From: an uncultured Clostridia bacterium
GTDB lineage: Bacteria > Bacillota > Clostridia > Oscillospirales > Ruminococcaceae
Reading direction: 5' to 3'
Length of the DNA: 5,998 nt
Assembly (NCBI GenBank): GCA_946563605.1
Contig: CAMNVW010000094.1
Span: 1-5,998, forward strand
Shown: positions 1 to 5,122 of the stretch, piece by piece
How the letters are laid out: the number at the start of each line of letters is the position of its first letter
Numbering within the stretch: position 1 is the stretch's first letter
Notes under the pieces: generated by a model
Database searches by the model: none
What the model saw: the letters and a program-made list of their open reading frames with translations, nothing else
What the model was told of the DNA's origin: nothing
Made by a program: the position numbers and the translations under genes

Positions 1-173
1 GAAGAGAAATCGGCTTTTTGACGGTTCATTCGATGCTGCACCTGTTGGGATATGACCATGAGGGAGATAAAATAGAAGCATTGAGAATGAGAGAAAAGGA
101 AGAAACCGTCCTGACAAAGCTGGGACTCCAAAGGGACATGAGCTTTGTGGGCGAAGAAGATGTCAAAGATTAA
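1..173 (+). CDS. ybeY: Endoribonuclease YbeY, 3' part only
   Basis: This is the C-terminal 56 residues of YbeY; the 5' end lies outside the window. The frame starts at base 3 and stops with TAA at 171-173. It is recognised by the family's metal-binding signature HSMLHLLGYDH (bases 27-59), in which three histidines spaced H-x3-H-x5-H hold the zinc ion. The usual Gly after the first His is Ser here, a variant I believe is common in clostridia. YbeY is a single-strand RNA endonuclease of the cytoplasm, involved in 16S rRNA 3'-end maturation and ribosome quality control. The tail after the motif, with its acidic end (GEEDVKD), is of normal length for the family. The gene opens a cluster with dgkA and era, a common order in Firmicutes (usually phoH-ybeY-dgkA-(cdd)-era). 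No cdd is present here. Confidence 0.93.
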   Translation, partial: REIGFLTVHSMLHLLGYDHEGDKIEALRMREKEETVLTKLGLQRDMSFVGEEDVKD

Positions 174-645
174 CAGCTTCTTTTCTTCATTTCGAGCGGC
201 AGGAAAGGGAATTGCCGGAGCGGTTCTCAGCGAAAGGAATCTGCGCTTTCATCTGGGAATGATGCTGTTTGTGCTTTATTTTAAAAAATATTTCTCTTTC
301 AACGCAATAGAGAACGCAGTACTGTTTTTGACCATCGGGATGGTGATTGCAACGGAGCTTGTCAATACCGCAATCGAAAGAGCGGTGGATTTGTGTTGTC
401 CGCAGCAGCATCCGCTGGCAGCACAGGCAAAAGATACTGCCGCGGGAGCAGTGCTGGTGACAGCAATCGCTGCGGTTTTGGTTGGGGCAAACCTTTTTTG
501 GAAACCACAGGTGCTGAAAGAAATTTTGAGGGGGCTTGTCAGCAATCCGCTGAGAGCTTTGATTTTGTTGCTCGCACTTGTTTTATGGGGATGGTTTGTT
601 TTCTGCTTTGAAGAAACCGCCGTCCATAACCGCAAAAAAGAATAA
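160..645 (+). CDS. dgkA: Diacylglycerol kinase family protein (DgkA type; probable undecaprenol kinase)
   Basis: A 161-residue small membrane kinase. Family motifs visible in order: SERNLRFHL (24-32), the catalytic/metal-site stretch TELVNTAIERAVD (65-77, with E66, N69, E73 and D77), and AKDTAAGAVLV (90-100). Hydrophobic segments lie at about 32-47, 53-70, 96-113 and 131-150. Gram-positive members mainly phosphorylate undecaprenol, recycling the lipid carrier for cell-wall synthesis, rather than diacylglycerol. Substrate choice here is inferred from the family, not seen. I chose ATG 160 because the protein then begins at the expected distance before the SF..A..G motif. It overlaps ybeY by 14 bases, which suggests translational coupling; the only upstream purine tract (GAAGAAG) is weak. 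An in-frame TTG at 145 would add five residues. The C-terminal ~45 residues, including a fourth hydrophobic helix (131-150), exceed the usual ~120-130 residue form. Confidence 0.9.
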   Translation: MSKINSFFSSFRAAGKGIAGAVLSERNLRFHLGMMLFVLYFKKYFSFNAIENAVLFLTIGMVIATELVNTAIERAVDLCCPQQHPLAAQAKDTAAGAVLVTAIAAVLVGANLFWKPQVLKEILRGLVSNPLRALILLLALVLWGWFVFCFEETAVHNRKKE

Positions 646-682
646 GAGTTTTAAAAATTTGATTTCAACATAGACGAAAGGC

Positions 683-686
683 AGGA
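683..686 (+). promoter_or_regulatory. Ribosome binding site of era
   Basis: AGGA, 5 bases before ATG 692. A second purine stretch, AAAGG at 677-681, is 10 bases away. Either supports ATG 692, which also gives the standard Era N-terminus (MTKSAFVAIVGKPNVGKS). Confidence 0.6.
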
Positions 687-691
687 CATAC

Positions 692-1578
692 ATGACAAAG
701 TCGGCATTTGTTGCCATTGTAGGAAAACCGAATGTAGGAAAATCCTCTTTGCTGAATCTTTTGGTAGGGGAGAAAATTGCGATTATTTCGGATAAACCGC
801 AGACTACACGCACCAGAATCACCGGAGTATTGACCGAAGGAGAAGTGCAGCTGGTCTTTATTGACACGCCAGGGCTGCATAGCCGAAAAATAAGCTGGGA
901 GATTACATGGTCAAACAGGTGACCGATTCTGTCGGCGATGTTGACTGCGCAGTTTTTGTAACCGACCCGCTGGGAGAGATCACCGAAGCGGAAACACAGC
1001 TGCTTGAAAATATCCGTCAGCTCCATCTGCCGGCGATTCTGGTCATCAACAAGATCGACACCCTCAGCAATAAAGAGGATATGGTCAAAAAGATGGTTGC
1101 TTTTTCTCAGCTGTATCCGTTTGAGCAGGTCGTTCCGATCAGCGTCAAAGAGCAGGACGGTACCGCACTGCTGCTTTCGCTGATTCAGGAACAGGCGCAG
1201 GAGGGTCCACACTTTTTCCCAAGCGATGCGCTGACCGATCAGCCAGAAAAGGTGATTGCAGCAGAGATCATCCGCGAAAAGGTGCTGCGCAATATGCGCG
1301 ATGAGATTCCGCATGGAACCGCGGTCGTGATTGAACGGATGAGGGAACGTACAAACAAGAATATCATCGATATCGACGCGACGATCCTCTGCGAAAAATC
1401 CAGCCATAAGGGAATGATTATCGGCAAACAGGGCAGTATGCTCAAAAAGATTGCCAGTGAGTCCAGAACAGAAATCGAAAGCTTTCTGGATGCAAAGGTC
1501 AATTTGCAGTGCTGGGTCAAGATCCGCGAGGACTGGAGAAACAGCGAATTTTCCATCCGCGATCTGGGTTTCAATTAA
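692..1578 (+). pseudogene. era: GTPase Era, reading frame broken by an apparent single-base deletion
   Basis: Era binds the 16S rRNA 3' end and assists 30S assembly. Restoring one A in the run at 886-890 gives a full-length, about 295-residue Era. The 5' piece (frame of 692, stopping at 920-922) carries G1 GKPNVGKS (11-18), the G2 threonines (TTR, 38-40) and G3 DTPG (58-61). The 3' piece (frame of 907, stop TAA at 1576-1578) carries the G4 motif NKID (about 120-123), a G5-like ISV (about 150-152) and the C-terminal KH domain with the GKQG loop (about 245-248). With the base restored, the junction reads HSRKNKLGDYMVKQ, matching the family's usual H-x-P-x-x-x-LG-[ED]-YM. Nothing else is degraded, so this is either a sequencing/assembly error in a homopolymer or a very recent mutation. 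I type it as pseudogene because the frame as given is broken, not because loss of function is shown. Flanks: 46 bases after dgkA, 78 before yqzL. Confidence 0.9.
884..922 (+). other. Frameshift site in era and possible internal restart
   Basis: The original frame reads CGA AAA ATA AGC and ends at TGA 920-922. The conserved Era frame continues as AAT AAG CTG from 889. Five A's are present (886-890) where six would keep the frame. An ATG at 907 in the downstream frame has a GGGAG (897-901) 5 bases ahead of it and overlaps the upstream stop by 16 bases. A second polypeptide could therefore start there, although both the GGGAG and the ATG are what conserved LGDYM codons produce anyway. The A run lacks the X-XXY-YYZ heptamer expected of programmed -1 frameshifting. 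Confidence 0.85.
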
Positions 1579-1644
1579 GTGAATTTTTGTCAGCAGTCAT
1601 AAACAGGGATTTTTTTGGGAACAATCCTTCTATCAAGTTTTTAT

Positions 1645-1650
1645 GGAGGG
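1645..1650 (+). promoter_or_regulatory. Ribosome binding site deciding the yqzL start
   Basis: A strong GGAGGG lies 6 bases before an in-frame TTG at 1657. This is the reason for preferring TTG 1657 over the far-upstream TTG at 1615, which has only a T-rich leader and no purine tract. Confidence 0.7.
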
Positions 1651-1656
1651 ATTGAC

Positions 1657-1854
1657 TTGCAGGACGGCAAACAGAATAAAAAGGATGAATTACTGCTGAC
1701 GGCGTGGAATCAATTTGCACAGACGGGGAAGATCTGTGACTATTTAAACTACTGTGCGCAGGATAAACAGCTGCAAAGTGATGGGGAAGGAACAGAGACG
1801 TATGCAGGTGACAGCGAATGGGTTGGTAATCAGGGAGAAAATCCTCAGCAATGA
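1657..1854 (+). CDS. yqzL: YqzL-like small protein
   Basis: A 65-residue protein with TTG start, placed by the GGAGGG six bases upstream. The core LLTAWNQFAQTGKICDYLNY (about residues 13-32) matches the pattern of Bacillus YqzL (W-x-x-F-x-Q-T-G-x-I-x-x-Y-L), and YqzL is also encoded between era and recO in Bacillus. From memory Bacillus YqzL is about 47 residues, so this one has a longer, polar and acidic tail (about 36-65). No enzymatic motif, signal peptide or membrane segment is visible. The function of the family is unknown to me; its position next to era and recO is the main clue. Its last 53 bases overlap the start of recO in another frame, so the final ~17 residues are constrained by the RecO N-terminus and may not be conserved. 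Confidence is high for the gene and moderate for its exact ends. Confidence 0.78.
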   Translation: MQDGKQNKKDELLLTAWNQFAQTGKICDYLNYCAQDKQLQSDGEGTETYAGDSEWVGNQGENPQQ

Positions 1855-2623
1855 TAACCGGCTTCTGACCATTCTTACCGATGAGTGTGGCTTGGTAAGA
1901 GCCTTTGTGAAATCGGTGAAAAAGCTTGGCGGATCGCTTGCTGCTGCAACGGATCTGTTTACCTATTCTTCTTTTGTGCTGTTTTCCAATAAAGAACAGT
2001 ACAGTGTCAACAGCGCAGAGTCAATTCAGATATTTTATCATCTTCGTGATGACCTTGAAAAAACGGCGCTTGCTTCCTATATGGGACAGCTGGCGGAGGA
2101 ACTGGCGCCGCAGGGAGAGCAGGCGGAGGAATATCTCCGGCTGTTTTTAAACAGTCTATATCTTTTGGAACAAAACAAACGTACGGTCGATTTTATCAAG
2201 CCGCTTTTTGAACTGCGGATGCTGACGCTGGCAGGCTATATGCCGGATCTGGTCGGCTGCCAGAACTGCGGGGAATATTATGATGCCGATGGATTTTATT
2301 TTTTCCCGACAGCAGGCAGAATCCTTTGTTCTGACTGCGCAGGGGAAATTCCGCCGCAGGGCAGTATTCCGCTGACTAAGGCGCAGCTTGCGGCGATGCG
2401 GCATATCATTTATTCTGAATCGAATCGGGTGTTCCAATTTAAAATGTCCGCAGAAGGACTGCAAAATTTAGGCAGGATAACTGAATTTTACCTGCTTAAT
2501 CAACTGGGGAAGACGCTGTCCACCCTCGACTTTTATCACAGCCTGCGTGAAATGACACTCTCCCTGCAACCACAGTTGCAGTCGCAGCAACCGTTGCAGG
2601 AGCAACCGCAGCCGCAACAGTAG
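1802..2623 (+). CDS. recO: DNA repair protein RecO
   Basis: A 273-residue RecO, the mediator that helps RecA load onto SSB-coated DNA and anneals single strands in the RecFOR pathway. The N-terminal OB-fold is recognisable from GLVIREKILSNDNRLLTILT (7-26), which aligns with the family's opening G-I-V-L-...-L-L-T-I-L-T. A zinc-binding site is present as CQNC (153-156) and CSDC (176-179). A conserved C-terminal helical part ends near TLDFYHSLRE (241-250). ATG 1802 is chosen because it gives the standard RecO start; GGGGAAGGA at 1783-1791 is 10 bases upstream. The frame is open back to ATG 1754, but that would add 16 residues not typical of RecO. It overlaps yqzL by 53 bases and precedes mutS2 by 48. 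Residues 254-273 form an unusual Leu/Gln/Pro-rich tail encoded by the inverted-repeat cluster at 2539-2639. Confidence 0.93.
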   Translation: MQVTANGLVIREKILSNDNRLLTILTDECGLVRAFVKSVKKLGGSLAAATDLFTYSSFVLFSNKEQYSVNSAESIQIFYHLRDDLEKTALASYMGQLAEELAPQGEQAEEYLRLFLNSLYLLEQNKRTVDFIKPLFELRMLTLAGYMPDLVGCQNCGEYYDADGFYFFPTAGRILCSDCAGEIPPQGSIPLTKAQLAAMRHIIYSESNRVFQFKMSAEGLQNLGRITEFYLLNQLGKTLSTLDFYHSLREMTLSLQPQLQSQQPLQEQPQPQQ

Positions 2624-2639
2624 TTGCGGACGCAGGCTG
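2539..2639 (+). repeat. Nested inverted repeats, possible cloverleaf, over the recO 3' end
   Basis: Outer arms CAGCCTGCGT (2539-2548) and ACGCAGGCTG (2630-2639) are perfect 10-bp complements. Inside are CTGCAAC-CACA-GTTGCAG (2564-2581; 7-bp stem, 4-base loop), GTTGC-AGGA-GCAAC (2593-2606; 5-bp stem, 4-base loop) and CCGCAAC-AGTA-GTTGCGG (2612-2629; 7-bp stem, 4-base loop, spanning the recO TAG stop). The pentamer GCAAC or its complement occurs seven times between 2566 and 2627. The right outer arm abuts the last hairpin, so the set could fold as a closed four-way structure in RNA, ending 18 bases before the mutS2 ribosome site. No T-run follows directly, so it is not a standard terminator. 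Part of the symmetry may simply come from repeated Leu-Gln and Gln-Pro codons. Confidence 0.6.
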
Positions 2640-2657
2640 ACAGACATAACAACTTTT

Positions 2658-2662
2658 AAGGA
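2658..2662 (+). promoter_or_regulatory. Ribosome binding site of mutS2
   Basis: AAGGA, 9 bases before ATG 2672; this fixes the mutS2 start. It lies just downstream of the inverted-repeat cluster, so folding of that cluster could affect access to it (inference). Confidence 0.65.
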
Positions 2663-2671
2663 TGTGAAGAA

Positions 2672-5074
2672 ATGTATCAGGCACAACGGTATTTTCGTGC
2701 ATTAGAACTTGACAAAGTGCTTGCCAAATTGGCGGAACAAGCCAACTGTGACGACAGTAAGAGCATGGCGCTTTCTTTGACGCCGTTGGAGGATTATGAA
2801 CAGGTCAAGGCTTCGATGCAGAAAACGTCCGATGCTTATATGCTCAGCGCAAGATATACTTCGCCTGCCTTACATAAACTAAAAAACTGTGAGGCAGCGC
2901 TGTATAAAGCAGAAAAAGGCTCCGACCTTTCGCTGCGGGAACTGCTGGATGTTTCCGCAGTTCTGCACAATATCCGCTCGGTGAAGGACTGGCGCAAACG
3001 CTGCGAAGGGGAAAAAACCTCTCTTGATGTGCTGTTTGAGATGCTGACCCCAAACCGCGAGCTGGAAAACACCATCGACAACGCAATCCTTTCGGAGGAG
3101 GAACTTGCAGATACCGCCAGCCGTGAACTGGGGGAGCTGCGTCGAAAAATCAATCAGGCAAAACTTCGTGTCAGAGAACGTCTTGACCAAATCGTCAAAT
3201 CTCCGACACAGAGCAAATATTTGCAGGAAAACTTAATCACGATGCGTGACGGACGATTTGTTGTTCCGGTAAAGAGCGAATACCGCTCCGAAATCAAGGG
3301 ACTTGTGCATGACACTTCCGCGAGTGGTGCGACACTGTTTATCGAACCAATGGCGGTTGTAGAAGCAAACAATGAAATTCGCGTGCTTCAGGCAAAGGAA
3401 AAGCGCGAAATCGAACGCATCATTTCCGAATTGTCGGTGATGGTTGGCTCCTTTGCGCATCCGATCATTCAAAGCTATCGCTCGCTGGTGGAAATCGACC
3501 TCTATTTTGCGAAGGCATCCCTTGCGTATAAGATGAAGGCAACCGTTCCAAACATTGTGGACAACGGTGAGATCGACCTCAAACGCGCGAGACATCCGCT
3601 GATCGATCCGCTAAAGGTTGTTCCAACCGATGTGAACCTCGGAAAGGATTTTAACACGCTGGTCATCACCGGCCCGAACACCGGTGGTAAAACCGTTACT
3701 TTGAAAACAATCGGTCTGCTGACACTGATGGCAATGTGCGGCTTGATGCTGCCAACTGCCGAAAACAGCACCATTTCGGTTTACAAGAAGGTCTTGGTGG
3801 ATATTGGCGACGAGCAGAGTATCGAACAGAGCCTTTCGACCTTTTCGGCGCATATGACCAATATCGTTTCCATTATTGAGGAAGCGGATACTGAAAGCCT
3901 TGTTCTGATCGATGAGTTAGGTGCCGGCACAGACCCTGTTGAAGGTGCGGCGCTGGCAATGTCCATCATGGAGCATCTGGCGATGTACGGTGCCAAAATT
4001 GCGGCAACCACCCACTATGCGGAAATCAAGGAATATGCGCTGCAAACGCCAAGCGTCTGCAACGCAAGCTGCGAGTTTGACGTCGAAACGCTTCAACCAA
4101 CCTATCGTCTGCTGATTGGCGTCCCTGGAAAATCCAATGCGTTTGCAATCAGCAAGCGTCTGGGCGTGCCGGAGGAAATCATCGAAGCCGCAAAGGAGAA
4201 TATCTCCGCAGAAAATACACGGTTCGAGGATGTTTTGGCACAGCTGGACGAAACAAGACAGGCGCTGGAAAAGGAAAAAGCGGAGGTAGACAATCTGAAG
4301 CTGGAACAGGTGGAATCCAAACGAAACCTCGAACAGTACAAGCAGAAAACCTATAAGCTGATGGAACGTGAACTGCTGAACGCGCAGGAAAAGGCAAACC
4401 GCATTGTTTCTCAGGCGAAAGCAGAATCCGCAAAACTGCTGGAAGAACTGGACGATATGCGCAAGCAAAAGGAAAGTGAAGAGTTTTCCAAACTGGTGCA
4501 GGGCGCAAAATCGGTCTATAAATCCAATATCAATCATTTGGAGGATATTGCAAATCCGGTCATCGGCAAGATGAAAGAAGAGTATGTTCCGCCGCGTCCG
4601 TTCAAAAAAGGCGATATGGTACTGGTGGTGCAGCTCAACGAAGAGGGTGTGCTGCTTTCTGATCCTGACGCTTCCGGCAATGTGCAGGTGCAGGCAGGAA
4701 TTATCAAGACCAAGGTTCCGGTAACAGACCTGCGTTTGCTGGATAAAAAGCGCAGACGTCAGCTGGACAGAATGGAACGAAAAGCAAACGGCAGCGTTAC
4801 CAAAACGCTCAAAGATAAATCCCAGCGCAGTGCAAGCAGTGAGATTGATTTGCGCGGTCAGACCATCGAGGAAGGAATCATGATGGTCGACCAGTATATC
4901 GACAGCTGTCTTTTGATGGGAATTAAAACGGTGACGATCATCCACGGAAAGGGAACAGGTGCGCTGCGCAGTGCGATACAGCAGCATCTGAAAAACAACA
5001 AAGCGGTTCGGACGTTTCGCCTCGGTGTTTACGGTGAAGGCGAGGACGGTGTTACCATCGCGGAATTAAAGTAA
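2672..5074 (+). CDS. mutS2: Endonuclease MutS2 with Smr domain
   Basis: A complete 800-residue MutS2, close to the usual ~780-790. In order: the N-terminal part (from RALELDKVLAKLAEQA); a core/clamp region with the family stretch HDTSASGATLFIEP (213-226); the ABC-type ATPase with Walker A GPNTGGKT (334-341), the signature region around DEQSIEQSLSTFS (380-392) and Walker B LVLIDELGAGTDP (D414, E415); a long charged coiled coil (about 514-605); a KOW-like segment (about 640-690); and a C-terminal Smr domain with IDLRG (725-729) and HGKGTG (758-763), ending GVTIAELK. There is no MutS mismatch-recognition domain I. Family members suppress homologous recombination in some species. In Bacillus the protein has been linked to splitting collided ribosomes, with Smr the nucleic-acid-binding or nuclease part. 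All key ATPase and Smr motifs are intact. It follows recO by 48 bases, probably in the same transcript. Confidence 0.96.
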   Translation: MYQAQRYFRALELDKVLAKLAEQANCDDSKSMALSLTPLEDYEQVKASMQKTSDAYMLSARYTSPALHKLKNCEAALYKAEKGSDLSLRELLDVSAVLHNIRSVKDWRKRCEGEKTSLDVLFEMLTPNRELENTIDNAILSEEELADTASRELGELRRKINQAKLRVRERLDQIVKSPTQSKYLQENLITMRDGRFVVPVKSEYRSEIKGLVHDTSASGATLFIEPMAVVEANNEIRVLQAKEKREIERIISELSVMVGSFAHPIIQSYRSLVEIDLYFAKASLAYKMKATVPNIVDNGEIDLKRARHPLIDPLKVVPTDVNLGKDFNTLVITGPNTGGKTVTLKTIGLLTLMAMCGLMLPTAENSTISVYKKVLVDIGDEQSIEQSLSTFSAHMTNIVSIIEEADTESLVLIDELGAGTDPVEGAALAMSIMEHLAMYGAKIAATTHYAEIKEYALQTPSVCNASCEFDVETLQPTYRLLIGVPGKSNAFAISKRLGVPEEIIEAAKENISAENTRFEDVLAQLDETRQALEKEKAEVDNLKLEQVESKRNLEQYKQKTYKLMERELLNAQEKANRIVSQAKAESAKLLEELDDMRKQKESEEFSKLVQGAKSVYKSNINHLEDIANPVIGKMKEEYVPPRPFKKGDMVLVVQLNEEGVLLSDPDASGNVQVQAGIIKTKVPVTDLRLLDKKRRRQLDRMERKANGSVTKTLKDKSQRSASSEIDLRGQTIEEGIMMVDQYIDSCLLMGIKTVTIIHGKGTGALRSAIQQHLKNNKAVRTFRLGVYGEGEDGVTIAELK

Positions 5075-5078
5075 TACG

Positions 5079-5113
5079 TTTGGAGGAGCAAAGTCGAACA
5101 AAGCTCCTCCAAA
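5079..5113 (+). repeat. Perfect 11-bp inverted repeat between mutS2 and the MATE gene
   Basis: Left arm TTTGGAGGAGC (5079-5089) and right arm GCTCCTCCAAA (5103-5113) are exact complements around a 13-base loop. It begins 4 bases after the mutS2 stop. The RNA hairpin is strong enough for a terminator stem, but it is followed by AATAAAAG rather than a U-run, and the opposite strand shows no T-run in the right place either. It may be a non-canonical terminator, a 3'-end-stabilising hairpin for the mutS2 transcript, or a structure in the leader of the next gene, whose likely ATG is only 9 bases after the right arm. Confidence 0.7.
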
Positions 5114-5122
5114 AATAAAAGA

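Noticed and set aside
145..162. TTG at 145 as start of dgkA
   Set aside because: It adds only five residues before ATG 160, deepens the ybeY overlap and has no ribosome site. ATG 160 fits the family better.
646..691. Promoter for era in the dgkA-era gap
   Set aside because: The stretch is AT-rich but shows no pair of -35 and -10 boxes at proper spacing that I could defend.
886..892. Programmed -1 ribosomal frameshifting at the era A run
   Set aside because: The bases A AAA ATA do not form a proper X-XXY-YYZ slippery heptamer in the reading frame and I see no clear downstream pseudoknot. A missing base is simpler, though slippage of RNA polymerase is not excluded.
583..1407. Long open frame (274 codons) on the minus strand opposite era
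   Set aside because: It is antisense to the well-recognised era coding sequence and its translation resembles no known family. It has no supported start site, so it is a shadow of era codon usage.
1590..1620. T7 run at 1610-1616 after era as a terminator
   Set aside because: No stable GC stem precedes it; only a weak 5-bp match (GGATT/AATCC) lies around it. The gene order also suggests continued transcription into yqzL-recO.
1754..1801. ATG 1754 as recO start
   Set aside because: It would prepend 16 basic residues not typical of RecO and would increase the yqzL overlap to about 100 bases. ATG 1802 gives the usual N-terminus.
3917..4987. Open frame of 356 codons on the minus strand opposite mutS2
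   Set aside because: mutS2 is intact with all motifs on the + strand. The minus translation is rich in F, C, H and L with no domain pattern, as expected from a reversed coiled-coil gene.
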